DNA of 5,775 nucleotides from Hyphomicrobiales bacterium (GCA_900299065.1 OMIJ01000125.1:1-5775); one strand, 5' to 3'. Counted from the stretch's first letter, positions 1-5,514 are shown. Translations and numbers: made by a program. The notes: generated by a model from the sequence alone, not told the origin.

Positions 1-187
1 CAATTCCCAATTCTTCATCTGTTTTGCCGAAGCAGCTTTCCTCAATGGCAATTATACCGTCTTTGGTGAAGTGGTCTCGGGCATGGAAGTGGTCGACAAG
101 ATCAAGAAGGGCGCAGCGAATGCCAATGGTCAGGTGCAAAATCCTGATAAGATTGTCAAAATGCAGCTGGCCTCACAGGCAAAATAG
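1..187 (+). CDS. Peptidyl-prolyl cis-trans isomerase, cyclophilin type (C-terminal part, 5' end outside window)
   Basis: Reading from base 2, the frame is open to a TAG at 185-187 and gives 61 residues of a cyclophilin C-terminus. Visible landmarks are NSQFFICF at the start (the conserved strand with active-site Gln and Phe), then FLNGNYTVFGEV, GMEVVDKI and a final QNPDKIVKMQL. Cyclophilins catalyse cis-trans isomerisation of the bond preceding proline and assist protein folding. The N-terminal half, including the FHR active-site motif and any signal peptide, lies outside the window, so cytoplasmic versus periplasmic location cannot be decided. It is followed after 132 nt by a second cyclophilin gene; a hand alignment of the shared C-terminal part gives about 33 identities in 52 aligned positions, so the pair looks like a tandem duplication. 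This copy has about five extra residues (around AANANG) before the shared VQNP motif. Confidence 0.9.
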   Translation, partial: NSQFFICFAEAAFLNGNYTVFGEVVSGMEVVDKIKKGAANANGQVQNPDKIVKMQLASQAK

Positions 188-212
188 TCTGCTTTCATTG
201 CCATGATGACCG

Positions 213-232
213 GCCGGGCAGGTTTACCCGGC
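213..232 (+). terminator. Possible weak hairpin terminator between the two cyclophilin genes
   Basis: A 6-bp perfect GC-rich stem (GCCGGG 213-218 with CCCGGC 227-232) encloses an 8-nt loop 25 nt after the upstream stop codon. It is followed by a T-rich but interrupted stretch (TTCAGCTTTGTTGTATTTC). It could partly terminate the first gene, or be an mRNA 3'-end structure in a two-gene transcript. The broken T-tract makes this weak. Confidence 0.35.
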
Positions 233-246
233 TTCAGCTTTGTTGT

Positions 247-269
247 ATTTCACCCAGCTCCAGTGAAAT
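247..269. repeat. Perfect 7-bp inverted repeat upstream of second cyclophilin gene
   Basis: ATTTCAC at 247-253 and GTGAAAT at 263-269 are exact reverse complements separated by 9 nt, centred about 62 nt before the start codon at 320. Size and position fit a dimeric regulator operator, but no regulator is identified. No convincing -35/-10 pair was found beside it, so the role is unproven. Confidence 0.3.
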
Positions 270-319
270 GCTGATAGTTTTAAACACGCCGGGCGCTTTC
301 TCTTTTATTCGAGGCTTTG

Positions 320-793
320 ATGTCAGAAGATAATACAAAAACCGAAGATACCAACACGCTCACCCTTGAGACGAGCAAGGGCAATGTCGTGATCAAAATG
401 CGCCCCGATCTCGCGCCTAATCATGTGGCGCATATCAAGCGCCTGGTCAGCGAAGGCTTTTATGATGGCATTGTGTTCCATCGCGTCATTGAGGGCTTTA
501 TGGCGCAGACCGGTTGCCCGCATGGTACGGGAACAGGGGGATCTGATTATCCCAATCTCAAGGCTGAGTTTAATGATGAGCCTCATGTGCGCGGCATTTG
601 CTCTATGGCGCGTGCTTCCAATCCTCATTCAGCCAATTCGCAATTCTTTATCTGCTTTGATGATGCCACTTTCCTTGATCGCCAATATACGGTCTGGGGC
701 CAGGTGATCGAGGGCATGGAGAATGTTGACAAGATCAAGCGTGGAGAGCCCGTGCAAAATCCAGATCAGATCATCAAGGCGACATTGAGCTGA
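320..793 (+). CDS. Peptidyl-prolyl cis-trans isomerase, cyclophilin type (PpiB-like)
   Basis: A complete 157-residue cyclophilin, the usual length for small bacterial cytoplasmic forms. The sequence shows the catalytic block FHRVIEGFMAQTG with Arg55, Phe60 and Gln63, then GTGTGG (70-74), the FNDEPHVRGICSMAR strand (84-98), NSQFFI (106-111) and FLDRQYTVWGQV (118-129). There is no signal peptide, so it should act in the cytoplasm, speeding proline isomerisation during protein folding. The ATG at 320 is preferred over the in-frame TTG at 317 because GAGG at 311-314 sits 5 nt ahead of it. As in many bacterial members, Phe118 replaces the tryptophan that binds cyclosporin in human CypA. It lies 132 nt after a paralogous cyclophilin and is followed by a strong terminator. 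The family is certain; the choice between ppiA and ppiB names is not, so no symbol is given. Confidence 0.95.
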   Translation: MSEDNTKTEDTNTLTLETSKGNVVIKMRPDLAPNHVAHIKRLVSEGFYDGIVFHRVIEGFMAQTGCPHGTGTGGSDYPNLKAEFNDEPHVRGICSMARASNPHSANSQFFICFDDATFLDRQYTVWGQVIEGMENVDKIKRGEPVQNPDQIIKATLS

Positions 794-823
794 TCGGACT
801 AAGTCTTGTTGATCGACACGGAG

Positions 824-851
824 CCGGGGCCTTGGTCCCGGTTTTTGTTTT
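824..851 (+). terminator. Rho-independent terminator of the cyclophilin gene(s)
   Basis: A GC-rich stem at 824-841 pairs CCGGGGC with GTCCCGG (seven pairs including one G-U) around the 4-nt loop CTTG. It is followed at once by TTTTTGTTTT (842-851). It starts 30 nt after the stop codon at 793. There is no T-tract on the opposite strand, so it should act only on + strand transcripts and not on the convergent operon from the right. Confidence 0.85.
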
Positions 852-1016
852 GTATCAATGCCCACGTAATATTGTGGTTAATAAAATTCTAAGAGGGTCT
901 TATTTTAGATCTGTCCCATAAGGGGATTTGAGAACGTGACAAGATCAAACAGAGTCCGAATCGATTTAATGGACCTGTGGATAAGTTTGTGCTGCCGTGC
1001 AATGATAAAATGAAAG
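852..1016. other. Non-coding AT-rich region with origin-like elements (candidate DnaA-binding region)
   Basis: This gap between convergent genes holds no credible gene. It contains a perfect DnaA box (976-984), a second box with one mismatch to TTWTNCACA (TGTGGTTAA at 873-881), and an AT-rich tract around 866-910. GATCTGTCCCATA at 908-920 matches the E. coli oriC middle 13-mer (GATCTGTTCTATT) at 10 of 13 positions. Two GANTC sites, the CcrM methylation target in alphaproteobacteria, lie at 952-956 and 958-962. TTAA-N7-CTAA at 878-892 is one base from a CtrA box. Together these resemble a small replication origin or DnaA-controlled site. Against this, the flanking genes converge on the region and are not known oriC neighbours such as hemE. 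The function is inference. Confidence 0.3.
976..984 (-). promoter_or_regulatory. Perfect consensus DnaA box (TTATCCACA on the minus strand)
   Basis: The + strand reads TGTGGATAA, the exact reverse complement of the high-affinity DnaA box TTATCCACA. In E. coli oriC the same 9-mer is the R1 box. It lies in non-coding sequence 33 nt beyond the stop codon of the minus-strand CMD-family gene. A specific 9-mer is expected well under once by chance in a window of this size, so the match is notable but not proof of function. Confidence 0.5.
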
Positions 1017-1616
1017 TCAGAATTTGCCCGGCGTGGCGCGCACATGGGACTCATCTCTGATGATGCGCAATGATTTGAGAATATAGGCATTGGCCTGATA
1101 GGTTGTTGCGGTGAAAATTAATTCGACAATTTCCTGAGGCGAAAACTGCGCTTGCATGGGTGCGAAAGTCGCATCACTGACTTCGCCGATACGAGCAAAG
1201 AATTCATCCAGAAAGGCAAGCAAAGCCTGTTCTTGCGCATTGAATAGTGAGGCCTGCTCGCGCCAGGATGACAGCGCATCGATCTGCGCCTGACTGATGC
1301 CCGCTTTCAGGGCAAGGGGAATATGATGATCAAGCTCATAGGGGCAATCCAGAATCTGTCCCGTGCGCAGGATTGTGAGTTCGCGCAAAGCCCGCGAGGT
1401 TTGGCATTCATTGCGCAAGGCCATGCTGAAGGGGCGCTTGGTTTCAACCAAGCGGGATGCATGTGCGGTTGCTAAATGCAGATTGAGAACATGGCCGCCA
1501 CGCGCTTTGGTTTCGGCAAATAATGTCTGGCTGATGGGATGAAGCGGATCGGGCAGGGCGGGCAGACGGGAGATGATGCGATGATAATTCTGCTCATGCT
1601 CTGTCTGGCTGGCCAT
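1017..1616 (-). CDS. Carboxymuconolactone decarboxylase (CMD) family protein
   Basis: A 199-residue, probably all-helical cytoplasmic protein. The CMD core is visible at about residues 75-115: RALRELTILRTG, then DCPYELDHHIPLALKAGIS, with the Glu94/His97/His98 cluster typical of the gamma-CMD branch. There is one cysteine here (Cys91) rather than the CxxC of AhpD-type peroxidases, so a thiol peroxidase role is less likely. A helical C-terminal part (ALLAFLDEFFARIG, then SPQEIVELIFTATTYQANAYIL) resembles the rest of the family. The start ATG (1614-1616) has an AGGAG site 6 nt ahead that overlaps the purN stop codon, so translation is probably coupled to purN. Family members include a decarboxylase of the protocatechuate pathway, AhpD peroxidases and many uncharacterised proteins; the substrate here cannot be stated. 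It is the last gene of the purM-purN operon, and no clear minus-strand terminator follows it. Confidence 0.85.
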   Translation of the reverse strand: MASQTEHEQNYHRIISRLPALPDPLHPISQTLFAETKARGGHVLNLHLATAHASRLVETKRPFSMALRNECQTSRALRELTILRTGQILDCPYELDHHIPLALKAGISQAQIDALSSWREQASLFNAQEQALLAFLDEFFARIGEVSDATFAPMQAQFSPQEIVELIFTATTYQANAYILKSLRIIRDESHVRATPGKF

Positions 1617-1625
1617 GCTAGTCTC

Positions 1626-2282
1626 CTAATGGGGATGAGGGACAATTAATGCAGGGAGGGCCTGTGGCGCAGCGCCCAAAACGCGCTGGCCATTGATGTG
1701 CAGTAAGCCACTGGCTGCCAGTTTGAGCGCCAGTGGATAGATCACATGTTCCTGCGCTAGAACTCGCGCACCAAGTGTTTCAGGCGTGTCGTCATCCAGT
1801 ACGGGCACGGCGGCTTGTGCGATGATGGGCCCTGCATCCATATCTGGGACAACATAATGCACAGTGCAGCCGTGGATTTTCACGCCATCTGCCAAGGCCC
1901 GTTCATGTGTATGCAGACCTTTGTAGGATGGCATTAGGGCGGGATGAATATTGATCATGCGACCCTGCCAGGCTTGCGTAAATCCGGCGGTGAGTAAACG
2001 CATGAAACCGGCAAGACAGATGAAATCGATGCGATGCGCCTCCAGCATGGCTTGCAGGCTAGCATCAAAAGCCTCGCGTCCGGCATAGATTTTGTGATCA
2101 ACAGCGGCAGTGGCAAAGCCCTGTGCTTTGGCGCTTGCAAGGCCGGGCGCATCGGGACGGTTGGAGAGCACAAGAACAATTTCTGCCGGGAAATCGGGGC
2201 TTTTTGCTGCTGCAATCAGAGAGGCCATGTTCGAGCCGCGGCCCGAAATGAGAATGGCTGTGCGCAATCTTGGCGCGCTCAC
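1626..2282 (-). CDS. purN: Phosphoribosylglycinamide formyltransferase (GAR transformylase)
   Basis: PurN transfers the formyl group of 10-formyltetrahydrofolate to glycinamide ribonucleotide, the third step of de novo purine synthesis, in the cytosol. The 218-residue protein has the phosphate-binding loop SGRGSNM (13-19), LSNRPDAPGL (39-48) and LAGFMRLL (90-97). The catalytic set is Asn111 and His113 in INIHPALMPSYKG, with Asp149 in VPDMDAGPI, matching Asn106, His108 and Asp144 of the E. coli enzyme. The start is a GTG (2280-2282) overlapping the purM stop codon as GTGA. No closer in-frame start exists before the phosphate loop, and AGGA lies about 11 nt upstream inside purM. The 4-nt overlap points to coupled translation. 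The protein is complete; the tail after residue 200 (AAPQALPALIVPHPH) is of a kind that varies in the family. Confidence 0.96.
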   Translation of the reverse strand: MSAPRLRTAILISGRGSNMASLIAAAKSPDFPAEIVLVLSNRPDAPGLASAKAQGFATAAVDHKIYAGREAFDASLQAMLEAHRIDFICLAGFMRLLTAGFTQAWQGRMINIHPALMPSYKGLHTHERALADGVKIHGCTVHYVVPDMDAGPIIAQAAVPVLDDDTPETLGARVLAQEHVIYPLALKLAASGLLHINGQRVLGAAPQALPALIVPHPH

Positions 2283-3346
2283 AGGCCAAGCCGTCCTGAA
2301 TAAGTCACGGGGCTGGCGCCGCGATGTTGCACTTCGCCGATCTGACAGGGCGTTTCACCGGCCGCTTGCAATGCTTTTTCGACTTCACTTGCTTTAACTT
2401 TTTCAGCAATGACAATCATGCCAATGCCGCAATTAAATGTGCGCAGCATTTCCTCTGGTGCAATGTTTCCTTCCGCAGCAAGCCATCTGAAGACGGCGGG
2501 CACAGGAATGGCAGGGAGAGACAAGTTCGCGCCCACAGCTTCATGCAGCACACGCGGAATATTGTCAGGAAACCCGCCGCCTGTGATGTGGGCGAGCGCT
2601 TTAATTCCCGATGTGGCTTTAAGCGCTGCCAGAAGGGGCTTTACATAAATGCGGGTTGGCGTCAGCAGAGCCTGCGCTAGGGTTTGGTTTGGCGCGAAAG
2701 GCGCGGGGGCATTCCAGGCCAATTGTGTAAGTGCGACAATGCGGCGCACCAATGAATAGCCGTTTGAATGCACACCGGAGGAGGGCAGGCCAAAGATCAC
2801 ATCGCCGGGCTCAATATTGCCCTTGGGTAGCAAATGTCCACGCTCGGCGGCGCCAACTGCAAAACCGGCCAGATCATAATCGCCCTTGGCATAAAGGCCG
2901 GGCATTTCCGCTGTCTCGCCGCCGATCAGAGCGCATCCAGCCTGCAGACAGCCTGCTGCAATGCCCTTGACCACAGCGGCCCCCGCCTTGGGATCAAGCT
3001 GCCCAGTGGCATAATAATCAAGGAAGAAGAGGGGTTCGGCCCCTTGTACGATCAGATCATTAACGCACATGGCGACCAGATCAATGCCGATCGTGTCATG
3101 CAGGCCGCTTTCAATGGCAATTTTGACTTTTGTGCCCACGCCATCATTGGCAGCCACCAGAATGGGGTCTTTAAAACCGGCAGCCTTGAGATCGAACAGG
3201 CCACCAAAACCGCCAATTTCGGCATCGGCCCCGGGCCGGCGCGTGGCGCGGACCAATGGCTTGATATCCTCAACCATGGCATTGCCGGCATCGATGTCGA
3301 CACCTGCCTGGGCATAGGTCAGACCCTGGGTCGGCTTTTGTGTCAT
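2279..3346 (-). CDS. purM: Phosphoribosylformylglycinamidine cyclo-ligase (AIR synthetase)
   Basis: PurM closes the imidazole ring, converting FGAM plus ATP to aminoimidazole ribonucleotide, the fifth step of de novo purine synthesis. The 355-residue protein has full family length. Signature blocks in order are LTYAQAGVDIDAGN (9-22), the nucleotide-binding NDGVGTK (67-73), GIDLVAMCVNDL (87-98) followed by QGAEPLFFLDY, IGGETAEMPGLY (141-152), GLPSSGVHSNGYSLVR and, in the C-terminal domain, HITGGGFPDNIPRVL. The start ATG (3344-3346) has GAGG 7 nt upstream. It is the first gene of a minus-strand operon with purN and a CMD-family gene, transcribed away from the Rieske gene. Its leader carries two perfect short hairpins (3365-3378 and 3396-3416) that might affect expression. 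No PurR-type operator was recognised. Confidence 0.97.
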   Translation of the reverse strand: MTQKPTQGLTYAQAGVDIDAGNAMVEDIKPLVRATRRPGADAEIGGFGGLFDLKAAGFKDPILVAANDGVGTKVKIAIESGLHDTIGIDLVAMCVNDLIVQGAEPLFFLDYYATGQLDPKAGAAVVKGIAAGCLQAGCALIGGETAEMPGLYAKGDYDLAGFAVGAAERGHLLPKGNIEPGDVIFGLPSSGVHSNGYSLVRRIVALTQLAWNAPAPFAPNQTLAQALLTPTRIYVKPLLAALKATSGIKALAHITGGGFPDNIPRVLHEAVGANLSLPAIPVPAVFRWLAAEGNIAPEEMLRTFNCGIGMIVIAEKVKASEVEKALQAAGETPCQIGEVQHRGASPVTYSGRLGL

Positions 3347-3364
3347 GGAACAACCTCGTTAGGG

Positions 3365-3416
3365 CCGGGTTATCCCGGTCACAGGCCTGATGCAAGGGGA
3401 TCTGGCGATGATCCCC
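3365..3416. repeat. Two perfect hairpins in the purM leader / divergent intergenic region
   Basis: CCGGG (3365-3369) pairs with CCCGG (3374-3378) over a 4-nt loop. GGGGATC (3396-3402) pairs with GATCCCC (3410-3416) over a 7-nt loop. On the minus strand both would form in the purM mRNA leader, the nearer one starting about 8 nt before the Shine-Dalgarno sequence. They could be mRNA structures or protein-binding palindromes. Neither is followed by a T-tract in either direction, so they do not look like terminators. Confidence 0.4.
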
Positions 3417-3436
3417 GTGATTTCTCAGCAAAGCTC

Positions 3437-3464
3437 TTGGCGAATAGCCCTAAAGCCCAATAAT
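3437..3464 (+). promoter_or_regulatory. Candidate sigma70-type promoter for the Rieske cassette
   Basis: TTGGCG (3437-3442, 4 of 6 consensus bases) and AATAAT (3459-3464, 5 of 6) are separated by 16 nt. This would place transcription start near 3471, about 34 nt before the Rieske start codon, with the GTGAGGA ribosome binding site at 3493-3498 inside the leader. Position and fit are plausible, but the match is from consensus only. Confidence 0.35.
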
Positions 3465-3504
3465 GTGGGAGCCAAAGGCAAATCAAATGGAGTGAGGATT
3501 AAGA

Positions 3505-3870
3505 ATGGCGCAGCTTTTTGTATGCAAGGAGAGCGAGATGAAGGACGGCGATATTCGCATCCTGCGTCAGGATCGCCTCGAAATTGGGGTCTATCGGCAC
3601 CAGGGCGCCTTTTATGCCTATCGTAATCATTGCCTGCATCAGGGCGGCCCGGCCTGTGAGGGCGTGGTCAAGGGCAAGGTGGTTGATATTTTTGGATCGG
3701 ATCGCTCTTTTCTGGCGCAGACCTATGATCATGATGATCCGCATATCGTCTGCCCCTGGCATGGCTGGGAGTATAAGCTCAAAACCGGAGAATGCGCGCC
3801 CGATCCTCGTCTCAAGCTGAAGAAGTATAATGTCGTCACCCGTGAAGGGGGCATTTATGTCGACGTCTGA
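3505..3870 (+). CDS. Rieske [2Fe-2S] domain protein (ferredoxin-like)
   Basis: A 121-residue soluble protein made of a single Rieske domain. The cluster ligands are Cys43 and His45 in NHCLHQGGP, and Cys83 and His86 in VCPWHGWEY, followed by LKTGEC and PDPRLKLKKYNV, as in Rieske ferredoxins and oxygenases. Such proteins carry a [2Fe-2S] cluster and pass single electrons. No signal peptide, Tat motif or membrane segment is seen, so it should be cytoplasmic. The two ligand pairs are 37 residues apart, roughly 20 more than in compact Rieske ferredoxins; the insert covers about residues 55-80 (VKGKVVDIFGSDRSF and AQTYDHDDPH). The start ATG has GAGG 7 nt upstream. Its stop lies inside the next gene (14-nt overlap), and an amidohydrolase follows. 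No oxygenase or ferredoxin reductase is present, so its partner is unknown. The domain call is secure; the role is not. Confidence 0.92.
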   Translation: MAQLFVCKESEMKDGDIRILRQDRLEIGVYRHQGAFYAYRNHCLHQGGPACEGVVKGKVVDIFGSDRSFLAQTYDHDDPHIVCPWHGWEYKLKTGECAPDPRLKLKKYNVVTREGGIYVDV

Positions 3871-4207
3871 GGTCATCGTCACCGAGATTGACACGGCTAT
3901 GAGCGCGGCCATGCGCGACATTGCAGCGCGTTTAACAGCAGCAATGAGCAATACGGATCAGATATCCGATCTCGCTTTGCAAGATATGCTATGCGCGGCC
4001 ATTCGCTTTTATGCACGCAAGGCTGAACTTGGCATGACTTCGCCCTTTCCACCGCGTGGCGGGGATCTCTTGACTGTCAATGATGTGATGCTCGCAGCTT
4101 CTGACATGTTGCATGCAATGAATGTTCAAATGTTCGAATTGAGCATGTGGCAGGCAATGACAGGCAATTCGACTGCGCCGCAACATCGCACCAAGCCCAA
4201 CGATTAA
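3857..4207 (+). CDS. Small protein of unknown function, predicted helical
   Basis: A 116-residue protein that I do not recognise. The ATG at 3857 is chosen over the in-frame ATG at 3830 because AAGGGG (3845-3850) sits 6 nt ahead of it, while 3830 lies 41 nt inside the Rieske gene with only a weak site. The chosen start still overlaps the Rieske gene by 14 nt, suggesting coupled translation. The sequence is rich in Ala and Met and mostly helix-prone: residues 8-30 (TEIDTAMSAAMRDIAARL), 37-57 (LALQDMLCAAIRFYARKAEL), then a PFPPRGGDLL turn and a second helical part (NDVMLAASDMLHAMNVQMFELSMWQAM). The tail is polar. There is no signal peptide, membrane segment or metal-ligand motif. Its place between a Rieske protein and an amidohydrolase suggests an accessory or small-subunit role; that is inference only. 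Confidence 0.75.
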   Translation: MSTSEVIVTEIDTAMSAAMRDIAARLTAAMSNTDQISDLALQDMLCAAIRFYARKAELGMTSPFPPRGGDLLTVNDVMLAASDMLHAMNVQMFELSMWQAMTGNSTAPQHRTKPND

Positions 4208-4259
4208 GGTCATTCAAGCAGGATCGCCCAAAGGCATCTTAAGCTTTACGGAGAGTTTC

Positions 4260-5483
4260 ATGGATAATATGCAGCCGGTCGTTAGTGATCCGACCCGAGA
4301 GACATTTGATACACGCAGCCTGCTCGCCCATGCACAGCAACAGGCGGAAGATCGCAAATATGAAGACTTCATGATCATTGATGTTGATGCGCATCATTAT
4401 GAGAGCTCATCCTACAAAGACATTTGGGATATGATCGAAGATCCTGTCCTGCGCGATCAGTTTAAATATACCAAGGGCGCGACTTTGCAGCAGCGCTCGA
4501 CGGGCGGTTATCAGGAAATGGCGGGGCGTATCACGCGCTATGCGCATCGCTCCACCGAACAGGCACCCGGTGCACCGCATCGCGACATTGGCCTGACACG
4601 TAAATGGATGGATTCCATGGGTGTTGATGTCGCCTGTATTTTCCCCACGCCCATGCTGGGATTGGGCCTCAATCCGATTGTCGAAGTTGAGGTGCAATAT
4701 GCCAAGGCCTATAATAAATGGCTTTACGAACATATTTTGGCGCATGACTCGCGCCTTGTCTCGATGCTCTATCTGCCGATGAATGATCCAGATGCGGCGT
4801 TGAAAATGGTCGAGGAATATAGCGGGCGCAAGGGCGTGATTGGCTTTCTTGTGACAACAGTGCGCTATAAGGGTCTATATGATAATTCTTATATGAAGCT
4901 CTATCGGGCGCTGGAAGAGCGCGGTCTGCCGCTCTCCTTCCATGCTGCGACCAATTGGGGTGATCAGAGCATGCATATTACCAATCGCTTTTTGGCGACG
5001 CATGCTTTGGGCTTTACCTGGTTCAATATTGTTCACATGACCAATTGGGTTGTGAATGGCATTCCTGAGCGTTTCCCCGGTCTCAAATCGATCTGGATTG
5101 AAAGCGGATTGGCCTGGGTTCCGTTTCTCATGCAAAGGCTCGATAATGAATATATGATGCGCAGCTCTGAGGCGCCTTCACTCAAGCGTCTGCCCAGCGA
5201 TTATATGCGCGAAATGTTCTACACCACTCAGCCCATGGAGATGGTGAATAATCAGACCATGCTACAAGAGACATTCAAAATGATGAATGCGGAAACGCAA
5301 TTACTCTATTCATCTGACTATCCCCATTGGGACATGGATCTGCCTTCAACGATCTATGATCTGCCTTTCCTCTCCCAGCAGGCCAAGCGCAATATTCTGG
5401 GTGAAAATGCCCGCAAGCTTTTCAACCTTGATTATTATATCAGTGATGAAAAGAAAGCTCGGTTGGCCGCACGCAAAGCGTGA
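4260..5483 (+). CDS. Amidohydrolase family protein (COG2159 / Amidohydrolase_2, ACMSD-like metal-dependent hydrolase)
   Basis: A complete 407-residue TIM-barrel metalloenzyme of the amidohydrolase superfamily. Probable metal and active-site positions are Asp43 and His45 (IIDVDAHHYE, a D-x-H form of the usual H-x-H), His228 (LPLSFHAATNW), His259 (NIVHMTNW) and Asp353 in the closing motif LLYSSDYPHWD. Other family marks are MDSMGVDVACIFPTP (117-131), PERFPGLKSIWIESG (269-283) with WVPFLMQRLD, and NILGENARKLFNL near the end. Relatives decarboxylate or hydrolyse aromatic and other carboxylic acids, for example ACMSD and gamma-resorcylate decarboxylase; the substrate here is unknown. The first 35 residues or so are a polar extension before the barrel. 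The start ATG has GGAG (4250-4253) 6 nt ahead; a second in-frame ATG at 4269 lacks a well-spaced site. It follows the small protein gene by 52 nt, most likely in the same transcript as the Rieske gene. Confidence 0.92.
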   Translation: MDNMQPVVSDPTRETFDTRSLLAHAQQQAEDRKYEDFMIIDVDAHHYESSSYKDIWDMIEDPVLRDQFKYTKGATLQQRSTGGYQEMAGRITRYAHRSTEQAPGAPHRDIGLTRKWMDSMGVDVACIFPTPMLGLGLNPIVEVEVQYAKAYNKWLYEHILAHDSRLVSMLYLPMNDPDAALKMVEEYSGRKGVIGFLVTTVRYKGLYDNSYMKLYRALEERGLPLSFHAATNWGDQSMHITNRFLATHALGFTWFNIVHMTNWVVNGIPERFPGLKSIWIESGLAWVPFLMQRLDNEYMMRSSEAPSLKRLPSDYMREMFYTTQPMEMVNNQTMLQETFKMMNAETQLLYSSDYPHWDMDLPSTIYDLPFLSQQAKRNILGENARKLFNLDYYISDEKKARLAARKA

Positions 5484-5489
5484 CGAGGC

Positions 5490-5514
5490 GCGCTGGAGCC
5501 TCTGGCTCCGGCGC
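5490..5514 (+). terminator. Strong hairpin after the amidohydrolase gene, without a T-tract
   Basis: GCGCTGGAGCC (5490-5500) pairs with GGCTCCGGCGC (5504-5514): eleven pairs including one wobble, with a 3-nt loop, starting 7 nt after the stop codon. The downstream bases are TCCATATGG, so the U-run of a canonical intrinsic terminator is missing. It may stabilise the mRNA 3' end, assist Rho-dependent termination or separate the cassette from the next gene. Confidence 0.5.

Noticed and set aside
317..319. TTG at 317 as start of the second cyclophilin gene
   Set aside because: The ATG directly after it fits the GAGG site and is the more usual start codon.
905..1090. Minus-strand 61-codon open frame in the gap and CMD gene end
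   Set aside because: It overlaps the CMD gene out of frame and shows no recognisable features.
3396..3416. GGGGATC/GATCCCC hairpin as an intrinsic terminator
   Set aside because: No T-tract follows on either strand and it lies upstream of both genes, not after one.
2834..3463. Long + strand open frame of 209 codons opposite purM
   Set aside because: It is the antisense shadow of purM; the translation has no domain motif and purM is unmistakable.
3830..3856. Upstream ATG at 3830 as start of the small protein gene
   Set aside because: It would overlap the Rieske gene by 41 nt and has only a weak ribosome binding site; the ATG at 3857 has AAGGGG at ideal spacing.
3499..3951. Minus-strand 150-codon open frame over the Rieske gene
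   Set aside because: It covers a clear Rieske domain in the opposite strand and shows no family motif of its own.
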